This document shows, one piece after another, positions 11,823 to 21,710 of a stretch of DNA of 64,000 bases. Under the pieces are notes generated by a model. That model saw nothing but the letters and a program-made list of their open reading frames with translations, was not told the origin of the DNA and did no database searches. The first letter of the stretch is position 1. Every line of letters begins with the position of its first letter. Source of the stretch: Coenobita brevimanus (Eukaryota > Arthropoda > Malacostraca > Decapoda > Coenobitidae); NCBI GenBank assembly GCA_032717465.1, contig CM064670.1, positions 16,926,109 to 16,990,108 on the forward strand, given 5' to 3'. The position numbers and the translations under genes are program-made.

Positions 11823-12592
11823 GCCTCATTGTTTATTTGTTTGTTTTTGTTTGTCCTTCAGTCAGGACCAAACCATGGGCCAGAGACTCCCAGACCCATA
11901 CATATTCTAAATCAGAGTGACCCAAGGATGTTTTAGGGGGGTCAAAATTCAGATCTGGGTCATTCGAGGTCACCGGTAGAGTGTTCGGTTTTTTACCCAC
12001 GCAACGCTGGGTACCCCTGCAGCTCATTATTTGGCAAGGAGACTCATGTGACCTCCAGTTTGGACATAAGCTATGTGAGGTTGACCTCTGAAGTCATTTG
12101 AGGTCACCAGTCAGAGGTCATTGGAGGTCACTGTTCATACATGCTCAAATATATGGACCCAGCAGTGCAAATTTTGGCATCGAGACACACATGACCTTCA
12201 GTTCGGACATAAGCTATGTGAGGTTGAGCTCCGAGGTTATTTGAGGTCACTGGTCGGACGTCATTTGAGGCCACCCGTAATACACGCTCGAAAGACTGGA
12301 CCCAGCAGCCCAATTTTTGGCATGGAGACTCACATGATCTCCAGTTCGGACATGGGCTGTGAGGTTGACCTCCAAGGTTATTTGAGGTCACTGGTAATGG
12401 TAAACAAGTGTGCATAAGTACTGTGCGTTAGTCTGTGAAAGCTGAAATAGAAAGTTCCTGAACTTCTTACAATACCTCTTCAAATGCATAAGAGGTACGT
12501 GGTCATTCTGGAGTAGAAAGAAAGATTGAACTAGAATAAATAGGATTAGAGTGTTTGCCTTTTGGGCCCAGCAACGCCGGGTACCCCTTCTA
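11820..12592 (+). mobile_element. AGGTCA-rich Helitron-like repeat, copy 1
   Basis: Starts with a TTGTTTATTTGTTTG-type T/G-rich head and ends CAACGCCGGGTACCCCTTCTAGT. The CTAGT end preceded by a GC-rich palindrome (GGGTACCC) is reminiscent of Helitron 3' termini. The body contains about three degenerate ~130-180 bp subrepeats, each with GGAGACTCACATGA and several AGGTCA hexamers. No protein is encoded. Copy 2 follows head to tail. Assignment to Helitrons is tentative; the repeat relationship itself is clear. Confidence 0.6.
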
Positions 12593-13391
12593 GTACGTAT
12601 ATAAAAGAGCCATGTTGTTTGTTTGTTTGTCCTTCAATCATGCCCAAACCAAGGGCCAGAGACCCCCAGACCCATACACATTCTGAATCTGAGTGACCCA
12701 AGGATGGTTTTAGGTGGGTCAAAATTCAGATCTGAGTCATTTGAGGTCACTGGTAGAGTGTTCTCCTTCTTTGCCGAGGCAACGCTGGATACCCCTGCAG
12801 CCCAGTTTTTGGCATAGAGACTCACATGACCTCCAGTTCGGACACAGGCTATGTGAGGTTGATCTCTGAGGTCATTTGAGGTCGCTAGTTGGAGGTCATT
12901 TGATGTCACCAGTAATACACACTCGAATGACTGGACCCAGCAGCTCAATTTTTGGCATGGAGACTCACCTGGCCTCCAGTCAGACATGGGCTATGTGAGG
13001 TTGACTTTTGAGGTAAGTTGAGGTCACCAGTCAGAGGTCATTTGAGGTCACTGGTAATATACACTCAGACGACTGGGTCCAGCAGCCCTCTTCTTGGCAT
13101 GGAGACTCACATGACCTCCAGTTCGGACATATTTAGGTTGTGAGGTTGACTTCCAAGGTCATTTGATGACTAGTTGGAGGACATTTGAGGTCACCGGTAA
13201 TAGTTAATAGGTGTGCACAAATACTGTGTGTTAGCCTGCAAAAGCTGAAATAGAAAGTTCCTGGACCTCTTATAATCCCTCTTCAAAAGCATAAGAGGTA
13301 CATGGTCTGTCTGGAGTAGAAAGAAAGATTCAACTAGAACAAATTGGATTAGAGTTCACCTTTTTGCCCAGCAACGCTAGGTATCCGACTA

Positions 13392-13392
<1 letters not shown>
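12593..13392 (+). mobile_element. AGGTCA-rich Helitron-like repeat, copy 2
   Basis: The same order as copy 1: TATATAAAAGAGCCATG head, GTTTGTTTGTTTGTCC, a GGGCCAGAGACCCCCAGACCC block, three AGGTCA-bearing subrepeats (about 12793-13200), a tail with AAGAGGTACATGGTC, and the terminal CAACGCTAGGTATCCGACTAGT. Two perfect direct repeats of AGGTCA spaced by 4 bp exist in the pair (12115-12130 in copy 1, 13035-13050 here). Noncoding. Confidence 0.6.

Positions 13393-13437
<45 letters not shown>
13393..13437. repeat. (TA)n microsatellite
   Basis: TA tract directly after the second AGGTCA-rich repeat. Confidence 0.95.
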
Positions 13438-13439
<2 letters not shown>

Positions 13440-13441
<2 letters not shown>

Positions 13442-14491
13442 AAGCTGGCCATATTATGCATCAGAACTAGTTAACAATCAATATGAAAGTATGGCAAATG
13501 TCCCTGAAACCAAGCTTTTTCCCAAGTATGACTTAAAACTTTCCGGTCCCACCTCTCTTCCAACTCATTATCCCTTTTCCATTCTAGCCTTGCTGTCAAC
13601 CCCCGTGTTATGACGCCCCAGGGCGTCCAATGAATGTTTGTTCATTAAAAGATTGAATATCCTAGGGCGTCCAAACAACGGGTTAAGCCGCGTTCAAGTT
13701 TTTGGGTCCTAGAGTCCTCCCCCATGAGACCTCATTTTCACAAGACTCTGTGTCGAACCCAATCCTGTGGAACATATATTGTATGACTTCCTGTTAGCAG
13801 GATCTGACTGTACTGATGACTACATGCTCGCTCACACCTAAACCATTAAAACAACATGCTAGTACTGAGACTGATCAGCAAGAATGTATAAACAAGGACT
13901 GGGAAACATGTTAGCAAATGAACATTGCTCCATAGGAAATCCAGTTAGTGGTAGTCTCTCAAACTCTCAAATGCCGTCAAGGGAAAGGTCCACTTTGAAA
14001 GTGTAGTCTTACCTCTTCAGTGCTAAGCCAAAATCCTTTGAGTGAACGAGAACCAAGAGCTGTACTTCATCAAGCAGCTCAGTGATGTCATTCATTGGGC
14101 TTCATTAGCTTTCTCTGCACTACACAGCGGAGAACAGTGAGACTCCGCAACAAACTATGAATACTCCTACTGGACAAGATCACGATAAAGTCTTATTTAT
14201 AAACAACATCAGTGCAAATTGTTCTTATAAACTCAACATATTCATAAAACATTACTACATTTAGACAGCAGAAAGAATTTCGGGAAATAGTTTACAAACA
14301 CATTCATATGAACAACAATGAATTAAGCCAGCACATTGTAGGACACTATCTGAATCATGACAAGTATGGCAAAGCTAAAAATAACACACACACAGAAGAA
14401 ATCTTTCAGTAAAATAACAGGATACACCAAGATCACAAATACACATCATCTGCATTAAGAAATAAAAGAACTTTTAGTCAAGTATCATAAA
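13440..14491. other. Unassigned sequence
   Basis: No coding frame or named repeat recognised. GGGCGTCCAA occurs twice close together (about 13621 and 13664) around a short AT-rich segment, but I cannot assign it. Confidence 0.5.
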
Positions 14492-15239
14492 TGTCAGGGA
14501 TAAAACCCCAAACAAGTTCGATCAGTGGGTTTTGGTGGCCATTGGAGTTGTAATACAGCATGGCTTCTTCGTCTCGAATGAAACCTGGCTCTTTATTGTC
14601 TCAAACAAAATCGAACAAGCACTTGTTTGATGGCCTGAGGTGAGGTGGTGCTGGATATGTACAAGACTGACAGGGAGAGGCCTGGGAGACAACCTGGACA
14701 ACATTACCCTTTGATCTAGCTGAGTAGTTCTGTAGCAGAGTGAAGAGGATGACCTGCTGAAGTGTAGGCCCGAAACTGTGATCCGGACACGTTCCATGGA
14801 GAAGGAGAAGATCGTCGGGACTCTGCAGGGGACCAGGAGAGATGATTCGCCTACACTACAAGGACCAGCAGAGAGGATTCGGGGACAATGAAAGCCATCG
14901 ATGTCTTAGGAAGCAGAGTGGGGAAAGCGGGACCGTGTGACGTCGTGTGGACCGGGAGTGGATAATCCTTCGGCACCGTGGCATCATTGGGCCCATGGGA
15001 CGCTAAGTGGACTGAGAGGAGAGTTTCTGGAAGTTATGCAAGTGTCCTGTGGTATTAGTAATGGTATGCAGCAAGAGATTTGGATAGGATTTGAATATAG
15101 CTGCTTATTTAAATCTTAACATACCATTTTATTCAAATTATATTTCTAATTAAAATATTGAACGTACGATACCTACTGTATTTCTCCTACGTGATTTTAG
15201 TGGCTGTGAGTTGCTGTCTAAATATATAGTACCCTGACA
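14492..15239. mobile_element. Candidate solo LTR (TGTCAGGG...CCCTGACA)
   Basis: A 748-bp segment whose two ends form the 8-bp inverted pair TGTCAGGG and CCCTGACA, with the TG...CA ends normal for LTRs. No internal coding region is associated. The immediate flanks (ATAAA and CTGAA) do not match, so no target duplication supports it. It could instead be a different kind of inverted-repeat element. No relation to the Gypsy-1 or Gmr1-like LTRs is visible beyond the TGTCA start. Confidence 0.4.
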
Positions 15240-15312
15240 CTGAATATGAGGGATCACAGTTCATCACTTCCACTCAGTACTAATTCCGCCCTTGCATATT
15301 TGTTTCGTTACC

Positions 15313-15645
<333 letters not shown>

Positions 15646-15712
15646 ATCTTCAGTAAAGTGAATATGGAAGGGGTATAAAGGTAAAAAACAGGATGATGAT
15701 TTATACCAATAA

Positions 15713-16580
15713 CTTGATATGGAAACATATAACAAACTAGTAAAGAAAGTGAATACACTGGGGAATGCTTTTCAGAGTGAAATGGATGAAGTTAAGAAGC
15801 AATTGCGCATGCAGAAGGAAAAAAAATGAAAAGTTAGTAAAGGAATTAAACAAAAAAGACACAACAATAGATGAGCTGTCAGTTGAGGTGGGTTCACTTA
15901 GAAGGAAGATTAGTGATATGGCATGTACAGTTGTCAACCATTAGAGTATTATGGAGGAGTTCAGAAATGATACAGACAATTAGGCAAGAAAGCAGACTGA
16001 TAGACCTGAGCAGTGATACTGAAGTGAAGATAATCCAGGTGAAAAAAGTGATGCAAAGTTACCAAGATGATGTGGAAATTACGTACGCTTAAAAGGTGAA
16101 AGTAAGGAAAGACTTAGAAACAAGAGTCAAGGGAAAAAAGCATTAGAATGGAAATGAATGAAAAAAAAAAAACTCAAATTGGTCAAAGAATCAGCAGATA
16201 TCAACAAATACATAGTAATCACTGGTATAGATGGAGAAGAAGCAAAAAACAAAATTTCCAGAGACAAAAAGATGGCAAATATAATAAGCATACTGAAGGA
16301 AGTATCAGAGGAAATCTGTGATAATGATATAGAGGAACAAAAAAGGCTAGGGAAAAATGAGAGAAATAAGTAAAGGCCCCCCTCCCCCTGAAAGTAACCT
16401 TCCAGAGTGTGAACACTGTGGAGGAATTACTAAAAAATGCAAACTCATGGAAAAACATAAATTTAAAAAAGTTTGGATAAAAAGGCACTTAACTCAAGAG
16501 GAACTGGAGAGGGAGGAGGCAAAAACAAAGAACGAGGAAAGATCAAATGAAGAGATGAGTATTTTTTTTTTTATAAAGTA
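15713..16580 (+). pseudogene. LINE-F ORF1, coiled coil and RNA-binding-type region, broken
   Basis: Lysine/glutamate-rich heptad-like sequence across several frames (for example from 15719, K-L-V-K-K-V-N-T-L) suggests a coiled coil. Then comes F-K-K-V-W-I-K-R-H-L-T-Q-E-E-L-E, a stretch I know from ORF1 proteins of arthropod CR1/Jockey LINEs. The frame ends at 16580 inside Y-K-V-I-G and continues after the nested LINE-A at 19184 with L-E-V-R-K-W-Y-K-T-N and a stop. Several frameshifts mean it is dead. Function by analogy is binding the element's RNA. Confidence 0.7.
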
Positions 16581-16589
16581 ATTGGATTG

Positions 16590-19174
16590 TGAAGTAATTG
16601 GATGTAGTGAATAGAGTGGCAAGACATGATGTGTTAGTTTGCATTGGTGATTTTAATGCGATTGTTGGCAGTAGTAGGGATGGCTTTGAAGATTGTATGG
16701 GTAAGGAGGGTGTTGGTATAAGAAACGAAAATGGGGTGCGACTTGCAAGCTTTTGTTTGGCAAATGACCTTATAATTGGTGGAACTATCTTTGAGCATAG
16801 AAAAATACATAAGACTACTTGGATTTCACCATGTGGTAAATATTGTAACCAGATTGACCACATTGCAATTAGCAGAAGGCATAGGAGTTATTTGCAAGAT
16901 GTTTGCGTAAGGAGGGGGGCAGATATAGGTAGTGATCATCAACTTGTTGTGTCAAAGATTAAAATAAAACTTAAGAGAAACGTTAATGGTAATTGTACAG
17001 GAGGTAATAATTATGATTTTGATGAGCTGAGAAGTGATGAGAGCACGAGGGAAAAGTTTCGGTGCGAATGTAGAAACAAGTTTCTAGTCCTGCAGACTTT
17101 GATGGAATCTGAAGACAATGATATTAATCAAATGTGGAGAGAGGTAAAAGAGGTTTTGCATGAGAGTGCTAAGGTTACTATTAAGAAAAAGGGAAAAGCG
17201 AGAAGGAAAAAGTGGATGTCAGATGAAACATGGAATGTAATTCAGAAAAGGAAAGAGGCTAAGTTAAGAAGTGAAGAACAACATGTTGATGGCCAGGTAG
17301 TTGAAGTACTTAGAGCAAAGTATTGGAGTTTACATTCTGAAGTAAAAAGACTCGTTAGACGTGATAAGAGGAGACTATATGATGAAAAGGCGACAGAGAC
17401 AGAAATTAAATTAAGTAAAAATGACGGTCAGAGCACAAGAGCAGCGTATCAGGCCATAAAGGAGTTAACTGGGACTGAAAAGAGAAGGAAGGAAATACCT
17501 GTACGAGATAGAAATGGTAATTTGATGACTAAAGATTTGGATATAAAAGGAAGGTGGAAAGAGCACTTTGAATCTGTTCTAAATAGACCAATCCCAGCTG
17601 AAGAGGACATTTTGCCAGCCGAGAGAGATTTGCAGATAGAAACAGGGGATATAACTTTGGAAGAGGTAGCAAAATCTATAAAGGAGTTAAAGAATTTTAA
17701 GGCTCCAGGTGAGGATGGAATATTCCCTGAAATGCTTAAGGTGGAAAATGACGAGTTGATGAATGCACTTTTGAAACTTTTTAATGTGGCTTGGGATAAT
17801 GGTGGAATTCCAGAAGAGTGGAAAAATGGAGTGATTATAAAAATACCAAAAAAGGGAGATTTAAGTGTGTGTGGCAATTGGAGGGGGATAACTTTGACAC
17901 CTGTAGTTGCAAAAGTCTTTTTCAAAATCTTGTTGAACAGAATAGAGCCAGTAATTGATAAAATTTTAAGAGAAAAACAAGCGGGATTTAGAAAGGGTCG
18001 AGGATGTAATGATCAGATTTTTATTGTAAGGCATCTAATGCAACAAGCTAATGAGATGAAAATGCCACTTAGTAGGTGTTTTGTGGATTTTGAAAAGGCG
18101 TTTGACAGTGTTTCACGTGGAGCTATGTTGAAAATTATGAGATTCTATGGCATACCAGAAAAGTTTGTAAATATTATTAGAAGCCTGCATGAAGGTACTT
18201 TTTGTAAGGTAATGGTGGGTGGTTCTTTGAGTGATCCATTTCAAGTTAGGTCAGGAGTGATTCAAGGAGGAGTTCTTTCGCCATTGTTGTTTGTTTTGGT
18301 TATGGATTATGTTATGAAAAAGGTTGTAAGGAGAACAGGTGCAGGAATTAACTGGAAAGAAAATAAGAAGCTGATGGATTTGGACTATGCTGATGATATT
18401 GTACTGATTTGCGGAAGTATTTACGAGATGCAGAGGGTGCTCTTTTGTCTGGTGGAGGAAGGAGAAAAAGTGGGATTGGTAATAAATTGTGGAAAGACTG
18501 AAATTATTAATATGAACGTGGAGAACCAAATCGATTGTGTAATTGGGAATAATGTGGTGAAGAATGTAGAAAACTTTAAATATCTGGGAACGATTGTATC
18601 ATCTAATGGATCATTAAACAATGAAATTGAGGAGAGGATTAGACAGGCTTGGCGAGCTGTTGGAATGTTGAAATCTGTTTGGAATAATAATATGCTTTCG
18701 GTACATACTAAAGTGAAAATTTACAAGTCCATGGTTAGACCCATTTTAATTTACGGGCATGAGTCATGGTACAGTACAATTGCAACAGATCAGGAAGTAT
18801 TAGGATTTGAGAATAAAATACTGAGAAGGATTCTTGGGGTAAAGTGGCAAGACAGAGTTACAAATGAAAGAGTAAGGGATATTACGAGAGTGGAACCAGT
18901 TAATGAATATGTGAGACTGTCTCGCTGGAAGTGGCTGGGGCACATATACAGAAAAGAAGGTTGTTTAATACAGGATGTGCCAGAGTGGATTGCTAGAGGA
19001 AGAAAAGGTAGAGATAGGCCGAGGGAAACCTGGTTGAGGACAATGAAAAAAGAAGCAGGAGAGGAGTGTTGGTGGGACCTCAAGGAGATGGCAAGAGACA
19101 AATATTGGTGGAGAGAGTTCATTGAGACCCTATGCATCCCGTGGGGTGCCACAGGAAATGATTGATTTGATTGA
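16590..19174 (+). mobile_element. LINE-A copy 2 inserted into LINE-F ORF1, 9-bp target duplication
   Basis: A 2.6-kb insertion flanked by direct repeats ATTGGATTG (16581-16589 and 19175-19183). Removing the element and one repeat rejoins the LINE-F ORF1 frame. The 5' end is truncated inside the endonuclease. The 3' end is GCCACAGGAAATGATTGATTTGATTGA, a short tandem GATT-type tail expected of RTE-like LINEs. Confidence 0.9.
16598..19165 (+). CDS. LINE-A endonuclease/reverse transcriptase polyprotein, 5'-truncated but open for 855 codons
   Basis: Encodes the C-terminal half of an APE-type endonuclease, then RT, then a LINE C-terminal domain. Visible motifs: GDFNA (about residue 19), W-I-S-P, the DHIAIS segment, SDH (about residue 112) completing the nuclease active site, FVDFEKAFDSV and GVIQGGVLSPLLF in the RT, the catalytic YADDIVL (about residue 596), FKYLG, and the C-terminal W-K-W-L-G-H-I with a basic RGRKGRDRPRETW patch. 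The N-terminal nuclease motifs with the metal-binding Glu are missing because of 5' truncation. The first codon of the frame is TTG, with no early ATG, so it is probably not translated as is. The RT is uninterrupted, implying a recent insertion. Close to copy 1 at 1-1953. Confidence 0.85.
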   Translation: MDVVNRVARHDVLVCIGDFNAIVGSSRDGFEDCMGKEGVGIRNENGVRLASFCLANDLIIGGTIFEHRKIHKTTWISPCGKYCNQIDHIAISRRHRSYLQDVCVRRGADIGSDHQLVVSKIKIKLKRNVNGNCTGGNNYDFDELRSDESTREKFRCECRNKFLVLQTLMESEDNDINQMWREVKEVLHESAKVTIKKKGKARRKKWMSDETWNVIQKRKEAKLRSEEQHVDGQVVEVLRAKYWSLHSEVKRLVRRDKRRLYDEKATETEIKLSKNDGQSTRAAYQAIKELTGTEKRRKEIPVRDRNGNLMTKDLDIKGRWKEHFESVLNRPIPAEEDILPAERDLQIETGDITLEEVAKSIKELKNFKAPGEDGIFPEMLKVENDELMNALLKLFNVAWDNGGIPEEWKNGVIIKIPKKGDLSVCGNWRGITLTPVVAKVFFKILLNRIEPVIDKILREKQAGFRKGRGCNDQIFIVRHLMQQANEMKMPLSRCFVDFEKAFDSVSRGAMLKIMRFYGIPEKFVNIIRSLHEGTFCKVMVGGSLSDPFQVRSGVIQGGVLSPLLFVLVMDYVMKKVVRRTGAGINWKENKKLMDLDYADDIVLICGSIYEMQRVLFCLVEEGEKVGLVINCGKTEIINMNVENQIDCVIGNNVVKNVENFKYLGTIVSSNGSLNNEIEERIRQAWRAVGMLKSVWNNNMLSVHTKVKIYKSMVRPILIYGHESWYSTIATDQEVLGFENKILRRILGVKWQDRVTNERVRDITRVEPVNEYVRLSRWKWLGHIYRKEGCLIQDVPEWIARGRKGRDRPRETWLRTMKKEAGEECWWDLKEMARDKYWWREFIETLCIPWGATGND

Positions 19175-19183
19175 ATTGGATTG

Positions 19184-19308
19184 GAGGTGAGAAAGTGGTA
19201 CAAAACCAACAGGGAATAAAAGAAGGAAGGTAGTAGACTCAAGTTATGGCAAATATGTAGAGAAGATGATTAAGCTGTGTACTCAAATGTACAGTAGATG
19301 GAATGCAT
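19184..19308 (+). pseudogene. LINE-F ORF1 C-terminus and inter-ORF region
   Basis: Resumes the ORF1 frame after the 9-bp duplication (E-V-R-K-W-Y-K-T-N-R-E, then stop at about 19216-19218). The stretch to 19308 leads to the endonuclease start region (M-Y-S-R-W-N-A), where the next insertion begins. Confidence 0.65.
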
Positions 19309-19991
19309 TGTTGCCACACTTTTAGATGGGAATGATCGTACCTGCTCTTCAAAAATACCTTTTTTTCTTTGGAATTATCATACACTATTAAATTCATTGT
19401 GGTGTTTAATCTGATGTATTTTAATATTGTCGCCGATACCTTGGTGTATTTACTTAAAACTTACCCATTACAATTATCTTCATCAGTACTGTAATTTTGG
19501 AAGGTACTGATGTTTACTTTGGTGTAGACTATATTTATAACTTTATTTTGTATCAGAATTAGGGCATATCATGAAAATCTCATAATAATAATATTATAAT
19601 GATATAATCATATCCTCTGTTACAGAAATAATGTTACAAGAAATACCTTTTGTGCCACTCTAGAAAATCAATCTGACTAGCAGCAGAATGTGGTCCATAC
19701 AACTTTAATAGATAACTCTTACAAATGTGCTGCCTCTTGCAGATGGTAACTCAGGAAGACCATAAAAGAAGTATTGTCATTGATCGCCATTACATTAGCC
19801 CTTAAGATCACTCATCTCTCAAACTGTGGAAAATGTACATGATTAGCTATGCGTGCCACAAAATTTACTGCCATACTGGCTTTCAACACAAAATTATCGT
19901 ACAAACCGTACGATAATAGAAAATGATATTGTACATCTACCGGAGGCAATGTTTTCGTACATATACGATAATTATCGTAAGTGTGGCAACA
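19309..19991. mobile_element. Short TIR element with TGTTGCCACACTT ends and ATTATCGTA palindromes
   Basis: The two ends are an exact 13-bp inverted pair (TGTTGCCACACTT at 19309, AAGTGTGGCAACA ending 19991), separating LINE-F ORF1 from its endonuclease. Near the right end there is a perfect 10-bp hairpin (ATTATCGTAC and GTACGATAAT, about 19893-19917) and the 16-bp palindrome TACGATAATTATCGTA (about 19964-19979). No transposase. A clean target duplication is not visible; GGAATGC lies on both sides but at unequal distance. CAGTGTTGCC-like ends would fit hAT, which I cannot confirm. Confidence 0.55.
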
Positions 19992-20503
19992 CTGACATTG
20001 GAATGCTGTCTAAATTATTAGAGATGAAAGATTATACCAAAGAAAAGGAACCACATATTTGCCTATATGAAACAAAGTTAACCCCAAAGAGATATGAATT
20101 TAAAAAAAGGAGGAGGGATTATAATATTAACAAAGATAAATCTACAAGTCAAAGAAATAAAAATAGAGATGTCTTCACGAGTAGAAATGATTGCATTGGA
20201 GATTAACAAATCTGAAGGGAAATTAACTGTGGCAAATTTGTACATGTCACCCAAAACAAACACCTGGGGAAGAGGCAAACATGAAGACCTGGCAGGAAGC
20301 ACAATTCAGAGTTTAAGAACATTACTATATGGAATGGAATAGAAATCTGAGATTTCAGTAAAATATGAATTGGAATACTCTAGATGTAGGGAGCCATTAA
20401 AGCTGTTGGGATCAAAAGCTCCTGGATCTTGTGCAGGAGTTTTTTCTGACACAGCCTGTAAAGGAGAACACCAGAAAAAGAGGACCTGGTGATCCGTCAG
20501 TAC
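19992..20503 (+). pseudogene. LINE-F endonuclease, N-terminal part
   Basis: Starts in T-D-I-G-M-L-S-K-L-L-E-M-K and contains P-H-I-C-L-Y-E-T-K-L, the APE-type motif bearing the metal-binding Glu. V-A-N-L-Y-M-S-P follows, then in a shifted frame L-L-D-L-V-Q-E-F-F-L-T-Q running to D-P-S-V-L at the insertion point. Two or more frameshifts. It continues at 21711. Confidence 0.7.
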
Positions 20504-20581
20504 TATAGTAGTACTCGCGTAAATTTGCGCCAGTGGTGTGGCCCGCACCTGTGTACAGTGTTGGCACGTTTTCTATACCGT

Positions 20582-20586
<5 letters not shown>

Positions 20587-20639
<53 letters not shown>
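20587..20639. repeat. (CT)n microsatellite
   Basis: Near-perfect CT tract just inside the left inverted repeat of the TA-flanked element. Confidence 0.95.
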
Positions 20640-20641
<2 letters not shown>

Positions 20642-20912
20642 GGCGGGAGATGTGAGCCACCCTGAGTACTTTTGATTCTTTTATAAGTTATTTATAATTG
20701 TGCTTTCATTTGTTAATTTGGTTTTGTTATATTTAGTGATATTTATCATTTTTTGTATACGGCGACAGATGACCTGTATTTGCAGTACCATGATTGATTT
20801 TCAATCATTCATTCTCTTTCCCCTTCCTCCATCTCTCTCTCAGCCTGACAATGCCTCCACCACCACCACCCCCCGTCATGCCGACAATGTATTCAACTTT
20901 GCCCCTCTCCTG

Positions 20913-20917
<5 letters not shown>

Positions 20918-20962
<45 letters not shown>
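20918..20962. repeat. (CT)n microsatellite
   Basis: Second CT tract inside the same element. Confidence 0.95.
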
Positions 20963-20968
<6 letters not shown>

Positions 20969-21054
20969 ATTGCAAGAGACATTTTGGATATTTTCTTTTA
21001 CATAATATTGTATATATTGTAAATTTGACATCATTTCCACACCACCCTTGAGGT

Positions 21055-21490
21055 CAAGGCCACCGACTGGGTGTGGAAGTGTTGCCGCTCATAGTGAATA
21101 ATGTTTTTTACTTCGGTATTGTCATATGCCTACTATTTTGTCCTACATATTAGCTTATGATTATAAATGTGATTATTCCTCGCCCTTAAAATTACGGTAA
21201 AAGCCAGTAAATGTGAGCATTTTTCCCTAGCAACACCTGTACAAGCTATGCTTGGGTCTATGGAGGGGTAGTACTTTACCTTAGGCCAGACTGGGTGTGT
21301 CAGTGTTGCCACTCACAAAAATTATATGAATTATTTATTTTACTTTGGATATTGGCATATTTCTTCTTTTTTCAGGCTCATTATCTTATAAACATAACTG
21401 TGATATTATTACCCACCCTAAAACTACGCTAAAAACCATTAAAAGTGACTACAATTTCTTTTAGCAATACTGTACAATATGTATGCCATG
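21055..21490 (+). repeat. Two ~200-bp direct repeats inside the TA-flanked element
   Basis: ACTGGGTGTG...AGTGTTGCC begins each unit (about 21065 and 21289). Both then run through a similar order: TTATTTTACTT-like, GGTATTG/GATATTGGCATAT, TATTAGCTTAT/CATTATCTTAT, CCTAAAACTACG-like and TTTTAGCAA. Similarity is perhaps 70 percent by eye, so this is an old internal duplication. Confidence 0.6.
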
Positions 21491-21710
21491 TTTCTGTGTT
21501 ACTGTATAAATATTTTATGCTTAATAAGATCAATGTTGATTCATCCATCAAAATACACAAGTGTAAGTTTTATTCATCTGAATTTATCGTATCTGTGATG
21601 CCTTGTACATAAATAGCTTCCGTTTCACATCGCAAGGTGGGGAAACGTGGCACCATTGTACACAGGTGCGGGCCACACCACAGGCGCAAATTTACGCGAG
21701 TCCTACTATA

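Larger units (their letters stand above)
20506..21708. mobile_element. 1.2-kb nonautonomous TIR transposon with TA target duplication, inside LINE-F
   Basis: Long terminal inverted repeats of about 60 bp: the left starts TAGTAGTACTCGCGTAAATT, and the right is its inverse with few mismatches. Both share TTTGCGCC, TGGTGTGGCCCGCACCTG and TGTACA. It is flanked by TA on both sides (20504-20505, 21709-21710). Joining the flanks with a single TA makes LINE-F read straight through (S-V-L then D-L-I-R-V-F-T-R), which fixes the boundaries. The interior has two CT tracts and two ~200-bp direct repeats, and no transposase. A TA target suggests the Tc1/mariner group, but these ends are unlike any family I recognise. 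Confidence 0.85.

Noticed and set aside
17449..17925. Minus-strand open frame opposite the LINE-A RT
   Set aside because: Shadow of the coding strand; no motifs.
19305..20005. 8-bp target duplication (GGAATGC-type) for the TGTTGCC element
   Set aside because: The matching words lie at unequal distances from the inverted ends and would need imperfect termini; not strong enough to claim.
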